Shown piece by piece: positions 26,999 through 35,253 of a stretch of 64,000 nt of DNA. Under the pieces are notes generated by a model. That model was not told the origin of the DNA. It did not search any database and saw only the letters and a program-made list of their open reading frames with translations. The DNA comes from Cognatishimia sp. WU-CL00825. Its GTDB lineage: Bacteria > Pseudomonadota > Alphaproteobacteria > Rhodobacterales > Rhodobacteraceae. The first letter of the stretch is position 1, and every line of letters begins with the position of its first letter. Made by a program: the position numbers and the translations under genes. Location: contig NZ_BAABWX010000010.1 of NCBI RefSeq assembly GCF_040364665.1, positions 3,562 to 67,561 of the forward strand, read 5' to 3'.

Positions 26999-28668
26999 GC
27001 GCGGACCTCGTGGATTGGCTGACCCGCGATATCAACGTCGATCGCGAACAGACCGCCGGACAATGGGGCCTCTTCCAAAACATCCGCAGGAAGACGGATA
27101 GACGCGCTGGTGATGTAGAGCGTTTTTAGATCATCACCGCCAAAACACAGGCTGGTTGGTCGTGGAACGGGCATATTGATTTTGCGCAGCAACTGACCCT
27201 GTGGATTATAGTAGTTCACACACCAAGCATCCCACAGCGCGACCCAGATATTACCAGCGCTATCAACGCACAGGCCATCCGGTTTGCCTTCGTGTGGTTT
27301 GAAATTCAGGAACACTTCACGATTGGTGGCTATGCCGGCTTCGCTGTCAAAGTCATAGACAAACACATTGCCCACGGCACTATCGACGAAATAGAAACGT
27401 TTCTCATCCGGGCTCCAGCCCAGACCGTTAGCAACCTGTAAGCCGCCATCGACAGCCCGTGCGCTGGTGGCATCATCAAAACAGTACAAAGATCCCGACG
27501 GCATCGAAGCATCAAGGCTCATCGTACCTGCCCAAATACGCCCTTTACTGTCAGTCTTGGCATCATTGAAACGGTTCGTCGATATATGGGCTTCGGGGTT
27601 GTATAGCGTGCGGAAGCTTTGTGTTTCAGCATTGTAGCTTTCCGCCCCGTTTTGGGTGATGGCCACAAGCTTGTTGTTTTCAGCTGGCAAGATCGCACTC
27701 ACCAGATAGGGCACCGGATGGGCAGCATCTCGGCCCGTTTGGGGATCAAAGGCATGCAACGCTGGCGCAGCCAAGTCGGCCCAACGCAACAGACCTTCGC
27801 GTTTATCCCAGACCGGACCTTCACCAACAACTGCGCCAACAGGGGCCACACATCGTAGGTCTTTCTCGACAGGCTCGACTGGACGTGAGTTAGGCATAAT
27901 ACTCAATGGTGCGCTCCCGATGAGGCCCATAATGCGGCGTGATGCTTCCATAAGATCACGACCGATAATGTGACGACGCTCAAGCGAGATACGATCCGCA
28001 AGAGCAGTGACAAGGATGGCACCGTTGCCCATATCAGGCCCGCCAATGATCGGCGCGGCGATGATAAGGACGCCATCAAGCGTCGCAGACGGTGCGATGG
28101 TGTATCCGCGGGCACGGCTTATGGCAAACTCAGCATCCAACTCGGCACGTTCTTCTTGGGAGAGACCAGAAAGGAACCGGTTGGTTAAGTTTGGCGGCAT
28201 GCCCGCGAGGATGGCGCGGCCCGCTGCGCTAACGACAGCAGGCAGACCACTTCCGATTTCGACGCCAATGCCCAAGCGATTGCTTGAGCGACGCACATCA
28301 ACGCAGATCGACCGGTCCTTTTCCAATTTGGCAAGGCTAATCGTTTCATTGATGTCCTCAGACAGGCGCGTCAATTCATCTGCAGCTGCACTTCTCAAAT
28401 CGATGTTTGCAAGTGAGTTGCTTCCGAGTTCGACAAGCCTGTGACCGAGGCTATAGGTTTTCAGTCGTTCATCATGCAGAACATATCCAAATTCGATCAA
28501 TGCATTGAGAAGCCGGTACAGGGTCGCTTTCGGCAACTTCGTTTGACGTAAAAGTTCTGCCGAAGTGCACGGCTTATCTGCTTCGTAAAGGTACTCAAGA
28601 ATTTGAATACCTTTCACCAGCGTGCCTGCTCCAGGATATTTCTCCGCAATATTTTCAAATTTGTTCAA
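26989..28668 (-). CDS. IclR regulator fused to SMP-30/gluconolactonase domain
   Basis: A 559-residue two-part protein. Residues 15-75 form an IclR winged helix-turn-helix (LVKGIQILEYLYEA, then KLPKATLYRLLNALIEFGYV) and about 85-255 the IclR effector domain (SAAGRAILAGMPP, then RARGYTIAP). A linker rich in Pro leads to an SMP-30 propeller from about 272 to 559. The SMP-30 metal ligands appear as E283 (VGEGPVWD), N414 (VANGLGWS) and D464 (KPDGLCVD), with RFNDAK at 366-371, so the lactonase site looks intact. The start is a TTG at 28668. It lies between the ABC ATPase and the SDR in the operon it probably controls. Confidence 0.85.
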   Translation of the reverse strand: MNKFENIAEKYPGAGTLVKGIQILEYLYEADKPCTSAELLRQTKLPKATLYRLLNALIEFGYVLHDERLKTYSLGHRLVELGSNSLANIDLRSAAADELTRLSEDINETISLAKLEKDRSICVDVRRSSNRLGIGVEIGSGLPAVVSAAGRAILAGMPPNLTNRFLSGLSQEERAELDAEFAISRARGYTIAPSATLDGVLIIAAPIIGGPDMGNGAILVTALADRISLERRHIIGRDLMEASRRIMGLIGSAPLSIMPNSRPVEPVEKDLRCVAPVGAVVGEGPVWDKREGLLRWADLAAPALHAFDPQTGRDAAHPVPYLVSAILPAENNKLVAITQNGAESYNAETQSFRTLYNPEAHISTNRFNDAKTDSKGRIWAGTMSLDASMPSGSLYCFDDATSARAVDGGLQVANGLGWSPDEKRFYFVDSAVGNVFVYDFDSEAGIATNREVFLNFKPHEGKPDGLCVDSAGNIWVALWDAWCVNYYNPQGQLLRKINMPVPRPTSLCFGGDDLKTLYITSASIRLPADVLEEAPLSGGLFAIDVDIAGQPIHEVRAWL

Positions 28669-28673
28669 GGTTC

Positions 28674-29798
28674 TTAGTCCAAAGCCACGTATGTATTAGG
28701 ATCAAATACGTGTATTTTCTCTTTCGGGAAACCCATAGAAACCGATTGATCAATCGCGTACTCTAGATCATCGATCACTCGGATCAGCATAGACTTCACG
28801 TCACGATCCGCATCATCTGGTCCGAAATCCGCTTCTTCACTCTTCAAGCTTTGGCTCTCAGGCGTGTCGAAATGCAGGATTTTCTCCGTACCAAGAGTCT
28901 CAACCAGCGTGAGTTTGGACGGCAGGCGACCACCTCCGATTTCGATATGTTCAGGACGGATCCCAAAGATCGCCTCCTGCCCCACTAGACGCTCTGCAGC
29001 TTGTGGGATTTCCACGTCATGGCCCGCGAAAGTCGTCGTGACTTTTCCATCGGCGGATTTAACCGGCCCACGGAAAAAGTTCATACCTGGCGAACCGATG
29101 AACCCTGCCACGAAAATATTGCGCGGATGGTGGAACAGATCATGTGGTGTCCCGATCTGCTGCACAACGCCGTCACGCATAACAACGATCTTATCGGCCA
29201 TTGTAAGCGCTTCGGTTTGGTCGTGTGTCACGTAAATCGTCGTTGTGCCGATCCGTTTCTGCAGGTTCACGATTTCAGAACGTGTCTGAACCCGAAGCTT
29301 CGCATCGAGGTTTGACAGTGGTTCATCCATCAAGAAGGCGCTTGGTTCACGGACAATCGCACGACCCAGAGCAACACGCTGACGCTGACCGCCAGAAAGC
29401 GCCTTTGGACGGCGATCCAGATAATTTGTCAGCTCCAGAATTTTTGCAGCTTCTTCTACCCGTTCGTTGATCTCTGCAGAGGACATGCCCCGCATTTTCA
29501 GACCAAAACCAATGTTCTTGCGCACTGACATATGCGGATAAAGCGCATAGTTCTGGAAAACCATCGCGATGTCGCGTTTGCCAGGCCCCAGATCCGTGAC
29601 ATCACGGTCACCGATCCGGATAGAACCTGATGTGGCAGGCTCAAGGCCAGCCAGCATCTTAAGGGTGGTGGATTTACCGCAGCCCGAAGGCCCGACGAAC
29701 ACACAGAACTCTCCATCTTCAACGGTAAGATTGAAGTTTTTTACCGCCTCGAATGAGCCGTATGTTTTGTGGATATTTTCAAATTCAACTACAGCCAT
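28674..29798 (-). CDS. Sugar ABC transporter ATP-binding protein (UgpC/MsmX type)
   Basis: A 374-residue ATPase. It has Walker A GPSGCGKST near residue 38, signature LSGGQRQRVALGRA, Walker B AFLMDEPLSNLD and the switch His in VTHDQTEA. The C-terminal third is the TOBE-type regulatory domain (IFGIRPEHIEIG). It energises the MalFG-like permeases encoded just upstream in the same operon (9-base gap). It has an acidic insert near SEEADFGPDDADRD in the C-terminal domain. Confidence 0.93.
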   Translation of the reverse strand: MAVVEFENIHKTYGSFEAVKNFNLTVEDGEFCVFVGPSGCGKSTTLKMLAGLEPATSGSIRIGDRDVTDLGPGKRDIAMVFQNYALYPHMSVRKNIGFGLKMRGMSSAEINERVEEAAKILELTNYLDRRPKALSGGQRQRVALGRAIVREPSAFLMDEPLSNLDAKLRVQTRSEIVNLQKRIGTTTIYVTHDQTEALTMADKIVVMRDGVVQQIGTPHDLFHHPRNIFVAGFIGSPGMNFFRGPVKSADGKVTTTFAGHDVEIPQAAERLVGQEAIFGIRPEHIEIGGGRLPSKLTLVETLGTEKILHFDTPESQSLKSEEADFGPDDADRDVKSMLIRVIDDLEYAIDQSVSMGFPKEKIHVFDPNTYVALD

Positions 29799-29807
29799 GA
29801 TAGTTCC

Positions 29808-30638
29808 TTATTTTTCAGCACCGGAGGCGAGACCGCCAACGAGAAAGCGTTCCAGGACGAGGAAGACAAGAAGGATTGGAAGTGACGCCATGAGCGAGGC
29901 CGCCATAATGACGTTCCAGTCGGTCACGAATTCCCCCTTCATTGCTGCAATCCCCATGTTCAGTGTCCATTTTGATTCAGAGGTCTGCAGGAACGTCCGT
30001 GAGAACAGAAAGTCCGACCAGCTGATCACAAAGGCATAGAGTGCGGTAGCTGCGAGGCCTGGGGCCGCCACTGGCAGAACGATCCGCCAGATTGTGCCCA
30101 AGGGTGAACAGCCATCAACAAGTGCCGCGTGCTCCAATTCTTCGGGAATGGTGTCGAAGTAACCTTTCAGCATCCATGTGCAGAAAGGCACGATCAACGT
30201 GGCCTGCGTGATCACGACGGACCAAAGCGAGCCAACCATCCCCATCGATCTAAAGATCGCAAAGAACGGGATCACAAGCAGCGTTGCCGGCAGCATTTTT
30301 GAGGTCAGAATGAACAGACCAATCGTTGTGCCACCGCGCAGACGGTACCGAGACAGTGCATAGGCCGCGAAAATGGACACAGACAGTGCCAGGATCATCG
30401 TCGCGATCGCGATGGTGACCGTGTTTTTCAGCCACAAACCAAAGGGTTGGTTTGCCAAGAGCGTGGAAAACACATCCCATTGCGGGGATTCCGGCCAGAA
30501 GGACGGCGGAAAGCTACGCAGTTGGTGAACAGGAGACAGCGCGGTCACCACCATCCAGTAGATCGGGAACAGAAGTATGGCGATCACGAGGATGACAGTG
30601 ATATAAATGGCCGCCTGCCGAAGTTTTGAGTCTTTCAT
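29808..30638 (-). CDS. Carbohydrate ABC transporter permease (MalG type)
   Basis: A 276-residue permease with six hydrophobic segments and the coupling-helix EAA motif ELEHAALVDGCSPLGTIWRIVLPVAAPGL. The N-terminal LFPIYWMVVTALSP is typical of the MalG/UgpE branch. It pairs with the MalF-type gene 11 bases upstream and the ATPase downstream. Confidence 0.92.
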   Translation of the reverse strand: MKDSKLRQAAIYITVILVIAILLFPIYWMVVTALSPVHQLRSFPPSFWPESPQWDVFSTLLANQPFGLWLKNTVTIAIATMILALSVSIFAAYALSRYRLRGGTTIGLFILTSKMLPATLLVIPFFAIFRSMGMVGSLWSVVITQATLIVPFCTWMLKGYFDTIPEELEHAALVDGCSPLGTIWRIVLPVAAPGLAATALYAFVISWSDFLFSRTFLQTSESKWTLNMGIAAMKGEFVTDWNVIMAASLMASLPILLVFLVLERFLVGGLASGAEK

Positions 30639-30649
30639 CGGTCCTATCC

Positions 30650-31543
30650 TTAATGCGGAGAGTTAGCGAAACGGCCCACCAGCGCGCGGCTGATGAATGC
30701 ACAGATGATGAGCGTAACCACACCCACAGCGGCACCTTGGCCCATGCGGAAGAAGCTAAACGATTGCTCATATGTCATGATCGACAGCGATGTTGTCGCA
30801 CCAAGCGGACCACCTTCGGTCAGAACGTGGATAATCGCAAAGTCACGGAAGACCCAAAGCGTTGTCATAACGAGCGTCACACCGATCACAGGCATCAAGT
30901 TCGGGATGGTCACATACCAGAAACGCTGGAATGGTCCGGCACCGTCTACTTTGGCAGCCTGATATTGCTCTTCTGGAATGGATTGCAGACCTGCGAGCAG
31001 CATGATCGACATCAACGGATAGCCTTTCCAGATCATCACGAAACACACAGCAAAGAAGGCTGCATTTGCATCGGAGGCAAACTGGATCGGCTGATCGATC
31101 AACCCGACCTGCAACAGGCCCCAGTTAATCACACCAAAGGAACTGTCGAGCATCCAAGCCCAGACGACGGTCGCAACAACTTCGGGCACGGCCCAAGGCA
31201 GGGCTACGAAAAGACGCGCAGCTGCGCGGCCTTTGAAGCGTTGATTGACGAGCATTGCCGTTGCGAGGCCGATCACCAATGCTGTGCCACCAACAAAAAA
31301 TACCATTTTTGCGGTTACCCAGCCGGCGCGCCAGAATTCATGTGATCCAAACAGCCAACGGTAGTTATCAAGGGTACGCGGTTTTGCGTCTTCGCCGATT
31401 CTGGCGATACGAACATCCTGCAATGACACGTCTACCGACAATAAGATCGGATAGACAATGATTGCAGCCATCAGGATTACCGCTGGAGCCAGCAGCAAAT
31501 ATCCGAAGGTTTTGCGGTTCTTAGGGGCGCTAAAGTCAATCAT
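30650..31543 (-). CDS. Carbohydrate ABC transporter permease (MalF/UgpA type)
   Basis: A 297-residue permease with six hydrophobic segments. The EAA loop reads EEQYQAAKVDGAGPFQRFWYVTIPNL. The N-terminus (FGYLLLAPAVILMAAIIVYPI) is the usual first helix of the MalF/UgpA branch without the long MalF periplasmic loop. It follows the binding-protein gene after 82 bases that contain a strong hairpin. Confidence 0.92.
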   Translation of the reverse strand: MIDFSAPKNRKTFGYLLLAPAVILMAAIIVYPILLSVDVSLQDVRIARIGEDAKPRTLDNYRWLFGSHEFWRAGWVTAKMVFFVGGTALVIGLATAMLVNQRFKGRAAARLFVALPWAVPEVVATVVWAWMLDSSFGVINWGLLQVGLIDQPIQFASDANAAFFAVCFVMIWKGYPLMSIMLLAGLQSIPEEQYQAAKVDGAGPFQRFWYVTIPNLMPVIGVTLVMTTLWVFRDFAIIHVLTEGGPLGATTSLSIMTYEQSFSFFRMGQGAAVGVVTLIICAFISRALVGRFANSPH

Positions 31544-31575
31544 TTCCGGGACCGATCTTGCGAATGTAATGAGTA

Positions 31576-31606
31576 AGGTAAGGCCACCAGAATAGTGGCC
31601 TTACCT
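31576..31606 (-). terminator. Hairpin between binding protein and permease genes
   Basis: A perfect 12-bp stem (AGGTAAGGCCAC pairing with GTGGCCTTACCT) with a 7-base loop sits in the 82-base gap after the solute-binding gene. There is no long T-tract on the transcribed strand. Such hairpins between a binding-protein gene and its permeases usually cause partial termination or protect the upstream mRNA, giving an excess of binding protein. Confidence 0.65.
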
Positions 31607-31625
31607 GCTAGTGAAGTGCGTTGGG

Positions 31626-32891
31626 TCACTTTTTGATGGCCAACACGCGTTCTTGGATTGTCTTGCCTGTCACGGCTGGATCGATGTCTTCGATCAGCAT
31701 GCGCTGAACTTCTTGGAGAACAATCTTACCCACTTCTGGGAATTCGATCTCTAGGCCGCGTGGCAGGCGATCAACGCCAGCTGCTGCCGCTGCATTGGCT
31801 TGCTCAGCGATCAGCTCGAAGTAAGGCTCAGCTGCGATTTCCGCAGAGTAGTCCAGACCTGGACGTGGTGCCGGTGAGCTAGAGATCGCGGAGAAACGCT
31901 GCTGATACTTCTCAGAGGCTGCGATTTGGATAAAGTCCCAAACCAGATTTTTGCGCTCATCTGAAATGTCGCTTGGGATCGCTAGAACATTGGACGTACC
32001 GCCGACAGGAGGCGAGAACGGCGTTTTGGCAAGCTTCAGGTTAGGAAGCATATCTTCTGCAGCGCGTTTCTGTACGCCACGAACCCAGGGACCATCGAGT
32101 AGCATCGCGATGTGGCCTTCGATGTGCAATTGACGCATGTCGCTGGTGCCTAAGTCCCGGGGAGTTAGCCCCTCGTCAAACAGCTGTTTCCAGCGACGCA
32201 ACCCTTCAATTGTGCCTTCGGAGTCGAACGTCGGTTTTCCGTCAACAGTCCAGTCGCCACCGGCACCCAGAACGAAATTCAGAATGCCGTGCATCACCGA
32301 AGATGCGCCTTTTGTCGGCATGCCCACGCCGAACTTATCGGTCACGCCATCGCCATCTGTGTCTTTTGTCGCAGCCCGCGCTGCGGCCAAAAAGCTTTCC
32401 CAATCAGTTGGCGGGGTGGTGACACCGGCATCTGCCAGAAGCGCTTCATTATACGCCATGACATAGCCAGCATAGAGAAGCATCAGGCAGGATGTGTTGC
32501 CATCCCATTCGCATGTCGCCTGACCTGCCCAACCGGTTAGATCCAGACCTGACTCGGCGATGTAAGGATCGAGAGGCTCCAGCCAGCCCTCAGCCGCGAA
32601 TGGCTGATATTCGAAAGCCGCCAAATGTACGATGTCTGGCGGAGCTGCGCCTGCAAACATTGTAAACATAGATGTGGCGTATTCGTTACGTGCCACACGT
32701 GTCATTTCGATGTCGACACCCTCATGAGTGGCTTCGAATTCGGCGATGACCTCATCCCACCAAGCACCAAAGCTTGGGTCATCTTTTTGCCAGCTCACGA
32801 AAGTTAGGGTTTCAGCAGAAACCGACAGCGCTGAGAGCGTTGTTGTCAGCGCCAGCGCGGTCGTTGCCGCTATTCTGGACAATCGCTTCAT
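31626..32891 (-). CDS. Sugar ABC transporter substrate-binding protein
   Basis: A 421-residue extracellular solute-binding protein of the MalE/UgpB family. The signal peptide (LALTTTLSALSVSAET) is cleaved near residue 27. Family marks include LTFVSWQKDDPSFGAWWDEVIAEFEATHEGV, then GAAPPDIVHLAAFEY and HIAMLLDGPWV. A strong GGAGGAGG ribosome binding site lies before the ATG. It should deliver an oligo- or monosaccharide to the MalFG-type permeases downstream. No glycoside hydrolase is encoded nearby, so the ligand is probably a small, already released sugar. Confidence 0.92.
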   Translation of the reverse strand: MKRLSRIAATTALALTTTLSALSVSAETLTFVSWQKDDPSFGAWWDEVIAEFEATHEGVDIEMTRVARNEYATSMFTMFAGAAPPDIVHLAAFEYQPFAAEGWLEPLDPYIAESGLDLTGWAGQATCEWDGNTSCLMLLYAGYVMAYNEALLADAGVTTPPTDWESFLAAARAATKDTDGDGVTDKFGVGMPTKGASSVMHGILNFVLGAGGDWTVDGKPTFDSEGTIEGLRRWKQLFDEGLTPRDLGTSDMRQLHIEGHIAMLLDGPWVRGVQKRAAEDMLPNLKLAKTPFSPPVGGTSNVLAIPSDISDERKNLVWDFIQIAASEKYQQRFSAISSSPAPRPGLDYSAEIAAEPYFELIAEQANAAAAAGVDRLPRGLEIEFPEVGKIVLQEVQRMLIEDIDPAVTGKTIQERVLAIKK

Positions 32892-32910
32892 TGTTAGTCC
32901 TCCTCCATTG

Positions 32911-34083
32911 TCATAAGAAAACGAGTTCAGTTAGATGGGCAAGCCCATCCGCATTCGGGGTAACACCGTGACCTAGTGTATCCGGAATTTCGAAGGCGCC
33001 TGATTGGCAGGCCGTAGCCCCATCCAATAATTCAGCGTTGCGCCCAAATATCGTGTGTTGGAATTCATGGCTTTCCGCACCGGCGGCAACGCTAGCGCGC
33101 AGACTGGCGGACATAAAGATGCCCAAACCAATTGTCGCATGTGGGATCAATCGGCTACTCGCCTTGACCGCACGTTTCGCCATGCGCATGAACTGCGTTA
33201 CTCCGGTATGCCCCATCTCTGGTTGTACGATCGAACATGCGCCAACACGTGGAATGTAATCCCACTCACTTCGCCATTCTTCACCCAAGGCGAGCGGCGC
33301 TTTGATCGAGCGACCAACAGCGACCTGAGCCTGAATATCTTCAGGTTTAACAGGCGCTTCCAAGAACCAAGGATTATATGGTTCCAAATCTTGATCCATC
33401 TCTGTCACTTCAGACACAGAGAAGGCCCAGTGCAAATCTAAGGCAATGCGGTGATCGTCACCCAGTGCTTCCCGCAGGGCTGCAAACTCGCCAACCACGT
33501 CGCCATCGTCTGTCGCGCTGACCGGTATCTTAATGGAATCAAATCCAAGGCCTTTCCAACGCAGTGCTTCTTCGATCCGCCCAGCGCGGGTTTTCTGAGG
33601 CAAGCCAGAAACATAGCCATGCAGTTTATACGCTCCTGGTTTTCCCAACACAGCCTGAAGGCTTTTCCCGCATTTGCGCGCGTGAATATCCCAAAGCGCG
33701 ATGTCGATCGCGGCCAAGGCGTCGGCAAGATAGCCCCCCCAATAGCCGCGCACGCGTTGCAGATCGTATAGCGCGTCCCAAACCTTGGCCGGGTCGCTGC
33801 AATCAAGCGTTTTCAGGTAAGGGCCGATCAAATCTTCGATAATCGCGAGGATGGTTTTCGGAGCGACCAAACCATAGGTTTCACCCCAGCCAACAACCCC
33901 ATCCGCATCGGTCAATTTCAAAACGACAGAGCGATCTTGGCGCGGATAAATCGTGCCGTTGAAATGGCGCACGACATGGTGATCACCAATCGCCTGCTCG
34001 CCTTTCGCGACCTCGCCCAGATAGTTCTCATCTCTTTGACGTTCAAAGACGAAAACCTGGATATGTTCAATCCGGTCAGTCAC
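32911..34083 (-). CDS. Enolase-superfamily sugar acid dehydratase (MR/MLE family)
   Basis: A 390-residue mandelate racemase/muconate lactonizing-type enzyme. Metal ligands are likely D216 (ALDLHWAF), E242 (LEAPV) and E268 (LGEEWR). H218 beside D216 is the pattern of galactonate-type acid sugar dehydratases. K185 (SIKIP) and H315 (PHATIG) are the candidate acid/base residues, with E289 (QPEMG) where an Asp is common. I propose the GTG at 34083, which overlaps the aldolase stop by 8 bases; a longer frame to 34122 lies inside that gene. It should turn a sugar acid into its 2-keto-3-deoxy form. Confidence 0.82.
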   Translation of the reverse strand: MTDRIEHIQVFVFERQRDENYLGEVAKGEQAIGDHHVVRHFNGTIYPRQDRSVVLKLTDADGVVGWGETYGLVAPKTILAIIEDLIGPYLKTLDCSDPAKVWDALYDLQRVRGYWGGYLADALAAIDIALWDIHARKCGKSLQAVLGKPGAYKLHGYVSGLPQKTRAGRIEEALRWKGLGFDSIKIPVSATDDGDVVGEFAALREALGDDHRIALDLHWAFSVSEVTEMDQDLEPYNPWFLEAPVKPEDIQAQVAVGRSIKAPLALGEEWRSEWDYIPRVGACSIVQPEMGHTGVTQFMRMAKRAVKASSRLIPHATIGLGIFMSASLRASVAAGAESHEFQHTIFGRNAELLDGATACQSGAFEIPDTLGHGVTPNADGLAHLTELVFL

Positions 34084-34981
34084 TTGAGGCCTCAGAAGTT
34101 TTGTAAGACATGGCCTCTTCATAGAATTCTATGATCAGCATTTTAAGCGCATCATCCATGTCTGGAAGTCTTTCGCGAACGATATCGGTTTCAACCAACC
34201 CGCGGTGTTTCAATATCAGCTTGGTCAAGCGCATCCGAAACGGGGCTTGGGTCAGCAAGATCGGCAAGCTGCGCACATAAAGCGCCTTAGCCGTGTCGCG
34301 ATCTCCGCTCAGATAGGCCTGCATCAAATCAACATGCAGTTCGAGCAACTCAATCGCAGGCATGGTTGCGACAGCGCCGCGATCAAGCTCTTCAAGTAAA
34401 TAGCGCGCGCCGCCTCCGCCGATCACCGCATCCAGATCCGGGCCGCATGCTGCGACAAGCTCTGACACTTTGATCCCTGATGGCACGCCTTCTTCTTTGA
34501 CATAACGAATAGAGGGCACAGCTTTCGCCAAAGCAATCATCTCTTCCGCGCTTAGATCCGCGCCGCGCGGCGCAAATAGGTTTTGCAAAATAATAGGCAG
34601 CCCACCTGAGGCCTCTTCGATCTTGTGAAACCAGCCAGCGTAGTCCGGACGCATATCAGGCACGGCCATCGCCATAATCGCCTGCACGTTCTGCGCAGCA
34701 ACCTTGCCTGCCAACGCCACCATCTCTGCTGGATCAGCAGTGTTCACCCCTGCGATCACTGGGACACGACCATTGGTACGGCTCACCACCACATCCAGAC
34801 ATGCCATCCGCTCCTCAGAGGTCAGATGAACATCCTCACTGGCGACGCCGGGGTAAACCAGCGCCGCTGCGCCAAAAGCGATTGCATCATCAACCACTTT
34901 GGCCAGGGAGGAGTGATCTGGCGTGCCATCCACCGCGAAGGGTGTTGGCACAATAGGAAGTACGCCGGTCAGTGTTTTCAC
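34076..34981 (-). CDS. DapA/DHDPS-family aldolase, divergent active site
   Basis: A 301-residue protein of the dihydrodipicolinate synthase/N-acetylneuraminate lyase family. The Schiff-base lysine is K162 (RYVKEEG). The conserved Tyr of the YNxPxRTG motif is replaced: the segment reads LQNLFAPRG with Q133 at that place. The usual GTTGE loop reads GVASED. It starts at a GTG at 34981 with AGGGA upstream and heads the minus-strand operon, overlapping the dehydratase gene. It may cleave a 2-keto-3-deoxy sugar acid to pyruvate and an aldehyde, but the altered residues leave the reaction open. Confidence 0.78.
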   Translation of the reverse strand: MKTLTGVLPIVPTPFAVDGTPDHSSLAKVVDDAIAFGAAALVYPGVASEDVHLTSEERMACLDVVVSRTNGRVPVIAGVNTADPAEMVALAGKVAAQNVQAIMAMAVPDMRPDYAGWFHKIEEASGGLPIILQNLFAPRGADLSAEEMIALAKAVPSIRYVKEEGVPSGIKVSELVAACGPDLDAVIGGGGARYLLEELDRGAVATMPAIELLELHVDLMQAYLSGDRDTAKALYVRSLPILLTQAPFRMRLTKLILKHRGLVETDIVRERLPDMDDALKMLIIEFYEEAMSYKTSEASSD

Positions 34982-35006
34982 ATCAGTCCCTATAATTGCA
35001 ACTCGT

Positions 35007-35022
35007 GTTTCATACTTGAAAC
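35007..35022. promoter_or_regulatory. Palindromic operator candidate, GTTTCA-N4-TGAAAC
   Basis: A perfect inverted repeat GTTTCATACTTGAAAC lies 26 bases upstream of the minus-strand operon start, in the gap shared with the divergent sulfatase operon. Arms of six with a four-base spacer fit a dimeric winged-helix regulator; the IclR-lactonase fusion encoded in the operon is the natural candidate. Confidence 0.5.
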
Positions 35023-35076
35023 TAGCTTATGTTATGGGTACCTTGTCAACAACTTTTCCAGATTTCAGGAACCGAG

Positions 35077-35253
35077 ATGCCGCAACCTACTAATTTTATG
35101 AGTGATGAACGCAAAGCGGCGCCTTTGCCTTTTGTCGCTACGTCAGTAGTGCGAGGCTCCTGCGATTCGATTCGCCACACTGAAATTGGGAAATCCCTTT
35201 ATTTCATTCGCCTTAAAGGCGTTTCGAGCGCGATTCTGGGGTCAATGCAATGA
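35077..35253 (+). CDS. Possible 58-aa leader protein, coupled to sulfatase
   Basis: A 58-codon frame begins at an ATG with AGGA 6 bases upstream and ends in a TGA that overlaps the sulfatase ATG (ATGA). The sulfatase has only a weak binding site of its own, so coupling is plausible. The sequence (MPQPTNFMSDERK ... SAILGSMQ) is not recognised. It could be a real leader peptide, or the truncated start of a lost gene. Confidence 0.35.
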   Translation: MPQPTNFMSDERKAAPLPFVATSVVRGSCDSIRHTEIGKSLYFIRLKGVSSAILGSMQ

